Source: Chloroflexota bacterium (GTDB lineage: Bacteria > Chloroflexota > Limnocylindria > P2-11E). From it: 14,054 nucleotides of DNA. The notes under the pieces were generated by a model. That model did not search any database and had not been told where the DNA came from. It was given only the letters and a program-made list of their open reading frames with translations. Positions 1-6,988 of the stretch are shown piece after piece. Position numbers and translations under genes: made by a program. Numbering within the stretch: position 1 is the stretch's first letter; each line of letters starts with the position of its first letter. The stretch spans positions 1 through 14,054 of the forward strand of contig VBGS01000042.1 in NCBI GenBank assembly GCA_005889445.1, read 5' to 3'.

Positions 1-288
1 CCGCACGAGCTCATGCGGCGAGGCGGTCGGGTCGAGACCGAGCGTCACGGCGATCCGCGGGAAAGAGCCGAGACCGTTCGACAGGACCCGGAACCCCTTG
101 CGGTATCCCGTGATCTCGTCGAAGAGCGTGGCCTTCGAGGGGCGCGTGCGGCCGAGAAGCTCGGTCGCCATGCCGATGTCCGCTTCGGTGTTCGCGCCGC
201 GGACCGTCTGGAGCTCGCCGAGCGCATCCACGCGCTTGAGCCAGTCCCGAAGATCGGTCGGTGTGCCGACTTTGGTCTCGACGGCCAT
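1..288 (-). CDS. UbiD-family decarboxylase, N-terminal part (runs off left edge)
   Basis: This is the first 96 codons of a gene that continues beyond position 1. The protein starts MAVETKVGTPTDLRDWLKRV, followed by a region with ANTEADIGMATELL, then LFDEITGYRKGFRVLSN and a segment ending in RIAVTLGL. This is the usual opening of UbiD-family (prenylated-FMN-dependent) decarboxylases: a DLRDWL helix, a GEL(x)n strand, then the LFDxIxGY(xx)GFRVLSN block. The catalytic Arg-Glu-Glu residues would lie beyond the edge. The ATG is preceded by GGGAGG (plus-strand 294-299) at 5 nt. It lies 16 nt downstream of the ABC ATPase stop, so it is probably the fourth gene of that transporter operon. This ties the transporter to a decarboxylation pathway. 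Family assignment is fairly sure; the substrate is unknown. Confidence 0.8.
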   Translation of the reverse strand, partial: MAVETKVGTPTDLRDWLKRVDALGELQTVRGANTEADIGMATELLGRTRPSKATLFDEITGYRKGFRVLSNGLGSFPRIAVTLGLDPTASPHELVR

Positions 289-304
289 GTCCGCCTCCCA
301 GCCG

Positions 305-1183
305 TTACGACTCGTCGTCGTCAAAGGTACGCGCCAGCGTCCGGGGTCGCCAACCGTCGTCGGGTATGGCGAGGCAGTGCTCCGGCGGCAGCTCGACCCA
401 GACCCGCTGGTCGCGGCCGAGCTCCGCGGTCGGGTGCGCGCGGGCCCGAAGCTCGGTCCCGGCGACGTCGACGACGCAGTCGAGGTGGTCGCCGAGGAAG
501 GCGGCGACTCGGAGCGTCCCGGCGAACTCGTTCGGCTCACCCCTCGCCGCGGCGTGGACAAAGATCCGTTCGGGCCGGAGGACGAGGAGCGCTCGCGTGC
601 CCGGGGCGACGGCTTCGGACAGCGCGCAGCGCACGATCCCGCCGAGCGACCGCACGCCACCCTCCACGACGTCGCCGGGCACGAACGTCGCGTCGCCTAC
701 GAAGTCGGCGACGAAGCCGGAGGACGGCGACGCGTAGATGTCCCGAGGCCGGCCCTCCTGCACGATGCGGCCGTTCTGCATGACGGCGACCCGGTGCGAC
801 AGGAAGAGCGCTTCGGCTTGGTCGTGCGTCACGTACACCGTGGTGATGCGAAGCCGCCGCTGCAGCTCGCGAAGCTCGATGCGCATCCGCTGACGGAGCT
901 TCGCGTCGAGGTTGGAGAGCGGCTCGTCGAGGAGGAGCAGCTTCGGCTTCCGGACGAGCGCGCGGGCCAGCGCGAGCCGCTGCTGCTGTCCGCCGGACAG
1001 CTGCGGCGCCGGTCGCGATTCGAGCCCGGCGAGGCAGCGCAGCGTGGTCGTCTTCCCGCAGCCCGACGGGCCGAGGAGCGTGTAGAAGCGCCCTTCGTCG
1101 ACGGTGAACGAGACGTCCTCGACCGCGCGGACGCCGCCGCGTCCGGTCGCGTATGTCTTGCGGAGGGCGGTGACCTCGAGCAT
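305..1183 (-). CDS. ABC transporter ATPase, FbpC/PotA type, lacking the Q-loop/helical region
   Basis: ATP-binding subunit of an importer, 292 residues. Visible in order: Walker A GPSGCGKT (38-45), signature LSGGQQQR (62-69), Walker B LLLLDEP (82-88), H-loop His120 in VTHDQAEAL, then a TOBE-like C-terminal domain from about residue 200 (LRPERIFV onward), as in the iron/spermidine/phosphonate importers. Odd point: only about 16 residues separate Walker A from the signature, where the family has about 90. The Q-loop glutamine and most of the helical subdomain that contacts the permease are absent, although the frame is kept. The total length of 292 compares with about 350-370 for relatives. The start MLEVTALRKTY overlaps the permease stop by one base (TGATG), with GGGAAAG just upstream. 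Either a real in-frame deletion, probably inactivating, or an assembly collapse. Confidence 0.85.
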   Translation of the reverse strand: MLEVTALRKTYATGRGGVRAVEDVSFTVDEGRFYTLLGPSGCGKTTTLRCLAGLESRPAPQLSGGQQQRLALARALVRKPKLLLLDEPLSNLDAKLRQRMRIELRELQRRLRITTVYVTHDQAEALFLSHRVAVMQNGRIVQEGRPRDIYASPSSGFVADFVGDATFVPGDVVEGGVRSLGGIVRCALSEAVAPGTRALLVLRPERIFVHAAARGEPNEFAGTLRVAAFLGDHLDCVVDVAGTELRARAHPTAELGRDQRVWVELPPEHCLAIPDDGWRPRTLARTFDDDES

Positions 1184-2808
1184 CAGCTTTCCCGCACGGA
1201 GCGGCCGCCGAGCCGTTGCAACGCGGCGACCAGGACGACGAGCACGGTCACCATCATCACCGAGAGCGCCGCGATCGCGGTGTAGTTGCCGTTCTCGCGG
1301 AGGTCGAAGATGCGGATCGCGAGGACGACGCTGTTGCTCGAATACAAGAGGATCCCCGCCGAGAGCTCCCGCAGGGACACGATGAAGACGTAGATCCACG
1401 CCGCCAGGAGCGTGGGGCGGAGCAGGGGGACGGTCACCCGACGGAACGTCGGCCACCAGCGTGCGCCCGCCGCCGCCGAGGCCTCCTCGAGCTCGCGATG
1501 GATCTGGGTGAGGCCGCCGGTGAGCGAGCGGATGCCGTAAGGCAGATAGCGCGTGACATACGCGATGAGGAGGATCCAGATCGTCCCGTAGATCGGGATC
1601 GGGAGCGTGAAGTACACCCACATGAGGCTCACGCCCATGACGATGCCCGGGATCGCGATCGGCACGAACGCGAGGAAGTCCAGAAGGCCCCGGCCCGGGA
1701 GCCGGGTCCGCACGGTGATCCATGCGATCACGGCGGTGACGATGACGACGATCGTCGCGGACGACACGCCGAGCATCAGGCTAACGGGCACGAGGCTCGT
1801 GTAGACGAGCACGAGGAAGGGCAGCCCGATCGCGACGACGGCGTAGGCCGCGAGACCGGCGAGGGCCAGGTAGCGCATGCGCCCGAGCTCCACGCGGCGC
1901 GGCCGATACGCCTTCCCGGTGATCGTCGCGAATCGCTCGGCGTGCCGCGTGACGCGGCGGTGCAGCACGAGGCCGATGACACAGATGGCCAGGAGGACGG
2001 CCGCGTACGCGGCCATGAGGCCGAAGTTCGGCGGGTACTGCTTCAGTGCGGTGTACACGCGAGATGAGTACACGAAGATCCGCCCAGGAAGCCCGATGAT
2101 CGCCGGGACCTCGAAGCCCTCGAGCGACCGGACGAACAGGATGAGCAGCACCGACGCGCTCACCGGAAGCAGCAGCGGCAGCGTGACCCGACGGAGCGTC
2201 TGCCACGGGTTCGCCCGCGACGCCGATGCCGCCTCCTCGAGGCTCGGGTCCATCGTGCGGAACGCGGCGCTCATGAGGACGAAGGCCAGGGGCGCGGTGT
2301 GGAGCCCTTCGATCCAGATCATCCCGGGAAGCGTGTAGGCCGAGAGCGTCGGACCGCCCGCGGCGCGAAGCATGACGTTGATACAGCCGATCTCCGGGCT
2401 GAGGAGGAACAGCCACGCGATCGTGTGGATGATGCCCGGGACGATGAGGGGGACGAGCGCGATCCCATACCAGAGGCTGCGCAGCGGGACATCGGTCCGC
2501 TCGACCGCCCAGGCGACGGCGGTACCGACGGCGAAGGCCACGACCGCGGCCCCGGCCGCGTAGATGACGGAGTTGAAGAGCAGCTCGACCGAGGTGTCGT
2601 CGGTGAGCACTCGCTCGAGCCACTGCGTCGTGAAACGGAAATCGAGGATGCTGCCGCCACGCGACACCGCGCCCAGGAGCAGCATCGCGAGCGGGACGAC
2701 GGTCAGGTACGCCAGGACGGCAACAGCGACGCCCACGAGAACGACGTCCGCCCGCAGCGACGGCGCGCGAAGCGCCATGCGGCGGGCGGCTACGCCGGCC
2801 GAGGTCAT
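1183..2808 (-). CDS. ABC transporter permease, fused two-domain FbpB/ThiP type
   Basis: Membrane subunit of the importer, 541 residues with two homologous permease domains in one chain. Each half carries an EAA loop that docks the ATPase: EEAASASRANPWQTLRRVTL near residues 191-210, and EEASAAAGARWWPTFRRVTV in the second half. Many hydrophobic segments are present, starting with residues 22-46. The first half has the expected periplasmic stretch with ..LLFNSVIYAAG; the second half goes directly from VYTSLVP (about 335-341) to VSLMLGVSSATIVV. This appears to drop the roughly 30-residue loop that normally precedes the (N)SL helix (see findings). The gene lies 9 nt after the binding-protein stop, and its stop overlaps the ATPase start by one base, so translation is probably coupled. 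The transported substrate is not identifiable. Confidence 0.88.
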   Translation of the reverse strand: MTSAGVAARRMALRAPSLRADVVLVGVAVAVLAYLTVVPLAMLLLGAVSRGGSILDFRFTTQWLERVLTDDTSVELLFNSVIYAAGAAVVAFAVGTAVAWAVERTDVPLRSLWYGIALVPLIVPGIIHTIAWLFLLSPEIGCINVMLRAAGGPTLSAYTLPGMIWIEGLHTAPLAFVLMSAAFRTMDPSLEEAASASRANPWQTLRRVTLPLLLPVSASVLLILFVRSLEGFEVPAIIGLPGRIFVYSSRVYTALKQYPPNFGLMAAYAAVLLAICVIGLVLHRRVTRHAERFATITGKAYRPRRVELGRMRYLALAGLAAYAVVAIGLPFLVLVYTSLVPVSLMLGVSSATIVVIVTAVIAWITVRTRLPGRGLLDFLAFVPIAIPGIVMGVSLMWVYFTLPIPIYGTIWILLIAYVTRYLPYGIRSLTGGLTQIHRELEEASAAAGARWWPTFRRVTVPLLRPTLLAAWIYVFIVSLRELSAGILLYSSNSVVLAIRIFDLRENGNYTAIAALSVMMVTVLVVLVAALQRLGGRSVRES

Positions 2809-2817
2809 CTCAGCGGA

Positions 2818-3894
2818 TTATTTGATGCCGAGGGTCGTCCGCCAGAAGGCCGCGTCCTTGTCGAAATCGGCCCGCATCGCCATCGAGATGTAGAAGACCT
2901 TCGCGAAGTTGGTCAGGTCCGGGTACTTCGGAGCGATTTTCGGATTCGCGGGCACACGCCCGGTCGACTGGATCGCGAGCTGACCCTCGTTCGAGGTCAT
3001 CCACTCCATGAGCAGCTTGCCCGCGTTCGGATGCGGTGCCTTGTCCGCGAGCGCCATCGCCTGGACGTCGGTGATGATCGGATCGGTCCGCGCCCAGTCG
3101 ATCGGCTGCTTCGACTCGTACTTGAGCTGCGCGAGCCGGTGCCCGTTCGAAGAGAGCGTCGTCGCGAACTCGCCCGCGGCGAGGAGATTCGCCATCTCGG
3201 TGTGGCCGCTGCGCAGCGACGGCTTGTTCGCGGCGATGCACTTGATGACGTTCTGGGCCTCGGTGTCCCCAAGGATCTTGCGCAGCGCCGAGTACACGAC
3301 GATGTCGCCCTGCTCTACCGCGATCTTGCCCGAGAGCGCCGGGTTGCAGAGGTCCTTCCACGTCTTGACCGTGACGCCGGCGGGTAGCTTCGTGGTGTTG
3401 ATGCCCGGAAGGTCGTTGTTCACGCGGGCGGCCACGAACGCGCCGTCCTGGTCCTTCAGGTCAGCGGGATAGTCGTCGAACGTGGCCGTCTTGTACTTCT
3501 GGGTGTAGCCCTGATCGATGATGAAGCCCACCTCGAACAGGTTCGACTCCATGACGTCCATGATGTTCTGGCCGCCGCGCTTCTCGGTGACGATCTTCGT
3601 GGTGAGGTCCTCGCCGGAGGCCCGTGTGTGCTGGACCTTGACCCCGGCGAACTTTTGCTCGAAGACGGGGAAGACCTTCTTCGCGTCGTCGGTGTTCATC
3701 GAGGAATAGATCGCGACCGTCCCTTCGGTCTTGGCGAGCTCGTAGAGGCGAGCCATGACCTGGTCGGGTGTTTCCTTCTGGACCGACGCGGCAGCGGAGG
3801 CCGTCGCGGTCGGGGTCGGCTGCACGGTCGCCCCACCGCCGCATGCGCCGAAGAGAATCGCGGCGGCCGCGAGGGCCGCGAGGTACCGTCGCAT
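2818..3894 (-). CDS. ABC transporter substrate-binding lipoprotein (bacterial type 2 / FbpA-like)
   Basis: Extracellular binding protein of the importer, 358 residues. It opens with a short lipoprotein signal, MRRYLAALAAAAILFGAC, with Cys18 as the probable lipidation site, then a Thr/Pro/Ala linker. The body reads EGTVAIYSSMNTDDAKKVFPVF near the start and ends with DVQAMALADKAPHPNAGKLL..SNEGQ, typical of the Fe3+/phosphonate/organic-anion branch of type 2 binding proteins. I see no adjacent Tyr-Tyr pair of the sort FbpA uses for ferric iron, so an iron label is not supported. The open frame extends to GTG codons at 3898-3900 and 3895-3897. GGAGG (plus strand 3902-3906) lies 7 nt from the ATG at 3894 but only 1 nt from the outer GTG, so the ATG is chosen. 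First gene of the minus-strand operon. Confidence 0.9.
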   Translation of the reverse strand: MRRYLAALAAAAILFGACGGGATVQPTPTATASAAASVQKETPDQVMARLYELAKTEGTVAIYSSMNTDDAKKVFPVFEQKFAGVKVQHTRASGEDLTTKIVTEKRGGQNIMDVMESNLFEVGFIIDQGYTQKYKTATFDDYPADLKDQDGAFVAARVNNDLPGINTTKLPAGVTVKTWKDLCNPALSGKIAVEQGDIVVYSALRKILGDTEAQNVIKCIAANKPSLRSGHTEMANLLAAGEFATTLSSNGHRLAQLKYESKQPIDWARTDPIITDVQAMALADKAPHPNAGKLLMEWMTSNEGQLAIQSTGRVPANPKIAPKYPDLTNFAKVFYISMAMRADFDKDAAFWRTTLGIK

Positions 3895-3931
3895 CACCAC
3901 ACCTCCAGCGCGAGGGCGACCGCAGACGGCG

Positions 3932-3946
3932 AATGATCATACCATT
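3932..3946. promoter_or_regulatory. Probable GntR/FCD operator in the divergent promoter region
   Basis: AATGATCATACCATT is an inverted repeat of 6-3-6 with one mismatch in the left arm. It matches 14 of 15 positions of the perfect AATGGTCATACCATT upstream of the GntR gene at 6201-6215. Its TGGTnnnACCA-like core is the known style of FadR/FCD-type GntR operators. It sits between the binding-protein gene (minus) and the TauB-like ATPase gene (plus), where one bound dimer could affect both promoters. TTGGACCAA at 3945-3953 overlaps its right edge. Operator function is inferred. Confidence 0.6.
3936..3941 (-). promoter_or_regulatory. Possible -10 element for the minus-strand transporter operon
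   Basis: On the minus strand these bases read TATGAT, a near-consensus -10 hexamer, 41 nt upstream of the chosen ATG and upstream of its GGAGG. No strong -35 is visible at 16-18 nt spacing (GTGACC or TGTGAC at best). The hexamer lies inside the operator-like repeat, so a bound regulator would block it. On the plus strand TACCAT (3940-3945) could serve the other operon. Confidence 0.35.
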
Positions 3947-3972
3947 GGACCAACGGAGGTCACACTCTGCCT

Positions 3973-4776
3973 GTGCCGACCAAGCTCGAGGCGCGACGCG
4001 TCGGGATCCATTATCGAAGGCAGCGAAGCGGCGAGTCGCTGATCGCCGTCGACGGGGTCGACCTCCGGATCGCAAGCGGCGAGTTCGTCGCGATCGTCGG
4101 CCCATCGGGATGCGGGAAGACGACGTTCCTCAACGCCGTCGATGGCCTTCTTCCGATCGCGTCGGGTTCGCTGCTCCTCGACGGTCGAGAGATCACCGCT
4201 CCGGGACCCGACCGTGCGATGGTGTTCCAGCAGCCGAGCCTGCTCCCGTGGCGGACGGTCACCGGCAACATCCTCTATGGGCTCGAGATGCAGCGGCGTG
4301 CCGGCACTGAGTCGCGCAGTACCGCCAAGCGGCTCGTCGAGCTTGTCGGCCTTCGCGGCTTCGACGACTCGTGGCCGTCGGAGCTCTCGGGTGGCATGCA
4401 GCAGCGGGTGAACCTGGCGCGCGCCCTCGCGACGGATCCCGAGCTGCTTCTGCTCGACGAGCCGTTCGCCGCCCTCGACGCGCAAACCCGCGAGACGATG
4501 CAGCAGGAGCTCCTCCGCGTGTGGAACGAAACGCGCAAGACCGCGCTCTTCATCACCCACGACATCGCCGAGGCCGTATATCTCGCCGATCGCGTCATCG
4601 TCTTCACCGCCCGACCGGGCCGCGTCAAGCTGGAGGTGGCGATCGGCCTGCCGCGCCCACGCGACCTTCGCATGAAGCGCGAGGCGGGGTTCGTCGAATA
4701 CGAGCGGACCATCTGGGAGACGATCCGCGAAGAGGTCCTGCGGTCCGAGGCATCGCCACCGGCCGCGGTCGCCTGA
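3973..4776 (+). CDS. ABC transporter ATPase, TauB/SsuB/NrtD family
   Basis: ATP-binding subunit of a sulfonate/nitrate/aromatic-type importer, 267 residues. The motif set is complete: Walker A GPSGCGKT (43-50), Q-loop in MVFQQPSLLPWRTV (Gln86/87), signature LSGGMQQR (138-145), Walker B LLLLDEP (158-164), D-loop ALDAQT, and H-loop His196 in FITHDIAEA. LLPWRTV and the C-terminal region with FTARPGRVK are typical of TauB/SsuB. The start is uncertain. GTG at 3973 is 13 nt from GGAGG (3955-3959), while an in-frame CTG at 3967 is 7 nt away, which would add two residues. The stop overlaps the permease ATG by one base (TGATG). No binding protein follows, so the importer must use one encoded elsewhere. 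Confidence 0.93.
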   Translation: MPTKLEARRVGIHYRRQRSGESLIAVDGVDLRIASGEFVAIVGPSGCGKTTFLNAVDGLLPIASGSLLLDGREITAPGPDRAMVFQQPSLLPWRTVTGNILYGLEMQRRAGTESRSTAKRLVELVGLRGFDDSWPSELSGGMQQRVNLARALATDPELLLLDEPFAALDAQTRETMQQELLRVWNETRKTALFITHDIAEAVYLADRVIVFTARPGRVKLEVAIGLPRPRDLRMKREAGFVEYERTIWETIREEVLRSEASPPAAVA

Positions 4777-5675
4777 TGGCCACGCCCTCGGGACAGCTCG
4801 ACACCATCGCCTCGCCGGCGGAGCCGCAGGCGCTCGTGCGACGTCCGACCGATGCCCGGGACCGCGCGATGCGCCGTCACGAGCCGACGATCATCGGAGC
4901 CGCGGCGGTCGTCCTGTTCTTCGTCGTCTGGCAAGGCGTCGGCATCATCCGCGAGACGGCGCCGGAGGGCCTCGCGCTCGGTCCATTCAAATTCATCGCA
5001 CCCTCGCAGCTCTTCCTACCGACGCCGCTCGACATCGCGAGGGCGTTCCAGGCGTACGTGCAGGACGGGCGCATTTGGAAGGACGTGGCGGTCAGCGGAC
5101 AGGAGCTGCTGGTGGGCTACGTTTCCGCCGCGCTTCTCGGGATCGTGCTGGGTCTGCTCATCGGTTGGTACGCGCGCCTCCGCTACGCGCTCGACCCGTT
5201 CATCACGTTCCTCTACGCGACACCGCGCATCGTGCTGCTTCCGCTGTTCATCATCTGGTTCGGCATCGGCGTGGAGTCCAAGATCGCGGTGGTGTTCCTG
5301 GGGGCGATCTTCGCGATCTTGATCAACACCGCGGCGGGAGTCCGCAACCTCGACGTGAACCTGATCAAGGTCGCGCGATCGTTCGGGGCATCCGATCTCC
5401 AGCTGTTCCGCACCATCGCGCTGCCCGGTTCGGTCCCGTTCATCCTTACCGGTCTTCGTCTGGGGATCGGGCACGCGCTCACCGGCGTCGTGGTCGGCGA
5501 GCTCGTCGCGGCGCAGTTCGGGGTGGGCCAGATGATGGCCGTCGCGGGCGCGACGTTCCAGAGCTCGAAGGTCTTCGCGGGCCTCTTCCTGATCGCGGGG
5601 ACCGGCATGCTGATGACCTTCAGCCTCCAGAAGCTCGAGCAGCGCTTCGAAGCCTGGCGGCCAAGGCCGAACTAG
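4776..5675 (+). CDS. ABC transporter permease, TauC/SsuC family
   Basis: Membrane subunit partnering the ATPase just upstream, 299 residues, with ATG overlapping that stop by one base. The N-terminal 40 residues are polar and cytoplasmic, followed by a first membrane segment near IIGAAAVVLFFVVWQGVGII, a periplasmic stretch with FLPTPLDIARAF (typical of this family) and about five more hydrophobic segments. The EAA-like docking loop reads KVARSFGASDLQLFRTIALP, followed by GLRLGIGHALTGVVVGELVA, the standard BPD_transp_1 pattern. No sign of truncation, in contrast to the minus-strand transporter. Relatives import sulfonates, nitrate, thiamine precursors or aromatic acids; which applies here cannot be told. 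Last gene of this two-gene unit; an 85-nt gap follows. Confidence 0.92.
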   Translation: MATPSGQLDTIASPAEPQALVRRPTDARDRAMRRHEPTIIGAAAVVLFFVVWQGVGIIRETAPEGLALGPFKFIAPSQLFLPTPLDIARAFQAYVQDGRIWKDVAVSGQELLVGYVSAALLGIVLGLLIGWYARLRYALDPFITFLYATPRIVLLPLFIIWFGIGVESKIAVVFLGAIFAILINTAAGVRNLDVNLIKVARSFGASDLQLFRTIALPGSVPFILTGLRLGIGHALTGVVVGELVAAQFGVGQMMAVAGATFQSSKVFAGLFLIAGTGMLMTFSLQKLEQRFEAWRPRPN

Positions 5676-5760
5676 CTCGCTCGTAGCGCACGCGTGCAGA
5701 GAACGCGAGAAGCTCGACGTGTGGCGCGCTAGGCTCCGGTGACCAACGGGAGGAATGTCC
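5676..5760. other. Intergenic gap between transporter permease and VOC gene
   Basis: This gap contains the 10-bp palindrome GCACGCGTGC (5688-5697) and a weak -10-like TAGGCT (5730-5735) without a convincing -35. At its end GGGAGG (5748-5753) lies 7 nt before the ATG at 5761. I see no clear terminator and no copy of the AATGGTCATACCATT operator. Confidence 0.4.
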
Positions 5761-6150
5761 ATGCAAGGCAACATCGTCCACTTCGAGATCAACGCGAAGG
5801 ACGGCGCACGCGCGAAGAAGTTCTATAGCGGGGTCTTTGGATGGAAGTTCAAGGACTCGGAGATCCCCGGCATCGACTACTACCTGACCGACGGGCTGCA
5901 GCCGGCAGGCGCGATCAACCCGATGACGCAGGAGCCCGGTCCGGTTGTCTACTTCGGCGTTGACAACATCGACAACGCGATCAAGAAGATCCGCGAGCTC
6001 GGCGGCAAGGCCGAGAACAAGCAGGCGATCCAGGGACAGGGGTGGTTCGCGCCGGTGGTCGACACCGAGGGCAACAAGATCTCGCTGTTCCAGAGCGACC
6101 CGAGCGTCACCGTCGAGACCGAGAAGCAGTACCAGCAAGCTCGCACCTGA
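5761..6150 (+). CDS. VOC-fold (glyoxalase/bleomycin-resistance-like) small protein
   Basis: A 129-residue single-domain-pair VOC protein of the COG3324 type. It opens with IVHFEINAKDGARAKKFYSG, then VFGWKF, and ends VVDTEGNKISLFQSD, which is the paired beta-alpha-beta-beta-beta layout of the superfamily. His7 could be a metal ligand, but the final strand has Gln111 where metal-dependent glyoxalases carry Glu, so catalysis by a bound metal is doubtful. The frame also has an ATG at 5755, but GGGAGG ends only 1 nt before it and 7 nt before the ATG at 5761, so the inner start is preferred. It stands between the plus-strand transporter pair and the GntR operon, with a hairpin right after it, and may be its own unit. 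Reaction unknown. Confidence 0.85.
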   Translation: MQGNIVHFEINAKDGARAKKFYSGVFGWKFKDSEIPGIDYYLTDGLQPAGAINPMTQEPGPVVYFGVDNIDNAIKKIRELGGKAENKQAIQGQGWFAPVVDTEGNKISLFQSDPSVTVETEKQYQQART

Positions 6151-6170
6151 GCACCGATAGCGAACGTCGT

Positions 6171-6200
6171 GAGGCCGCCGCGCGCTGGCGCGGCGGCCTC
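6171..6200 (+). terminator. Strong GC hairpin after the VOC gene, without a U-tract
   Basis: GAGGCCGCCGCGC (6171-6183) and GCGCGGCGGCCTC (6188-6200) are perfectly complementary over 13 bp around a GCTG loop. It lies 20 nt after the VOC stop, as expected for a terminator, but is followed by AATGG rather than a T-run. Its 3' arm ends one base before the GntR operator-like repeat. Probably an intrinsic terminator of the U-poor kind, or an insulator ahead of the next promoter. Confidence 0.6.
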
Positions 6201-6215
6201 AATGGTCATACCATT
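6201..6215. promoter_or_regulatory. Probable GntR operator, perfect inverted repeat
   Basis: AATGGT-CAT-ACCATT is a perfect 6-bp inverted repeat with a 3-bp spacer, ending 8 nt before the GTG of the GntR gene. The TGGTnnnACCA core is the form bound by several FCD-type GntR regulators. A near-identical copy lies at 3932-3946. TACCAT (6209-6214) inside it fits TAnnnT for a -10, placing transcription start close to the start codon. Autoregulation is the natural inference. Confidence 0.7.
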
Positions 6216-6223
6216 CGAGCGCT

Positions 6224-6988
6224 GTGTTCACCCCGGTCCATCAAGCGCGTGCCTCGGGTGAGATCGTCTCCCAGATCGAGCGCGCGATCTTCGCGGCGGA
6301 GCTGTCCGCGGGGGACCGCCTCCAATCGGAACGCGAGCTCGCCGAGCAGTTCGGGGTCTCGCGCATCACCGTCCGCGACGCGCTTCGCGTCCTCGAGGCA
6401 CGCGGCCTCATCCGCGTGAAGGTCGGCGCGACCGGCGGGGCCTTCGTCGCGGACGCGAGCACCGACCGGGTCGCCGAATCGCTCTCGACGATGATCCGTC
6501 TGAAGCGCATGACCCTCTCGGAGCTCGCCGAGGCACGCACGGTCGTGGAGGCGGCGACGGCCGCGCTCGCCGCGCAGCGCGCCGACGCGGCATCGGTCTC
6601 GCGACTCGCGCAGAACGTGCAGCAGGGGCGCGCGGTGATCCGCGAGAGCGTCACCCACGCCGAGGCCAGCATGGATTTTCACGTGGAGCTCGCCCGCGCC
6701 GCAGGCAATGAGGTCCTCTACGCGACCGTGGCGGCGTATCGCGAGCTGCTCGTGCCGGCGCTCCGCGATCTGCGGAATCCGAGCACCGTCACGAAGACGC
6801 AGCGCGTGCACGAGGAGCTCGTCGAGGCGGTCCGCCGGCGTGACGCCGAAGGCGCGCGCGAGCTCATGGTCACGCACCTCGAGGATTTCGAGAAACGGCT
6901 CCGGAGGCGTCTCGCCGAACGTGAGGAAGAGCGACTGCCCACGGGCAACATCCACCGGCTCATCCGTTCGAAGGAGACGAGACGCTGA
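6224..6988 (+). CDS. GntR-family transcriptional regulator, FCD (FadR-like) subfamily
   Basis: DNA-binding regulator of 254 residues. The winged helix-turn-helix spans about 11-76, with LQSERELAEQFGVSRITVRD (33-52) as the GntR signature and the wing at VKVGATGGAFV. The helical FCD effector domain spans about 98-222 and keeps His153 (DFHVEL), His196 (VHEELVEAV) and His218 (THLEDF), positions that bind a metal or carboxylate ligand in this subfamily; the usual preceding Asp seems shifted. FCD regulators often sense organic acids, which suits a decarboxylase operon. The GTG start has no ribosome-binding site upstream and may head a leaderless message. Its stop overlaps the UbiD ATG by one base, so it is the first gene of the operon. 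It probably binds the repeats at 6201 and 3932. Confidence 0.93.
   Translation: MFTPVHQARASGEIVSQIERAIFAAELSAGDRLQSERELAEQFGVSRITVRDALRVLEARGLIRVKVGATGGAFVADASTDRVAESLSTMIRLKRMTLSELAEARTVVEAATAALAAQRADAASVSRLAQNVQQGRAVIRESVTHAEASMDFHVELARAAGNEVLYATVAAYRELLVPALRDLRNPSTVTKTQRVHEELVEAVRRRDAEGARELMVTHLEDFEKRLRRRLAEREEERLPTGNIHRLIRSKETRR

Noticed and set aside
98..1285. Long plus-strand open frame of 395 codons
   Set aside because: It is antisense to the ATPase and UbiD genes, rich in Arg/Asp/Glu/Pro as shadow frames in high-GC DNA are, and shows no domain.
1216..2067. Plus-strand open frame of 283 codons rich in Asp, Arg and His
   Set aside because: Antisense mirror of the hydrophobic permease helices; composition is explained by complementing Leu/Val/Ala codons.
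2818..3894. Naming the binding protein and its partners fbpABC (iron transport)
   Set aside because: The fold class fits but the tyrosine pair expected for ferric binding is missing and no Fur-box-like site is seen, so no symbol was given.
5688..5697. Palindrome GCACGCGTGC after the TauC-like gene
   Set aside because: Too short and without a loop or T-run for a terminator, and not repeated elsewhere in the gaps; expected by chance at this GC content.
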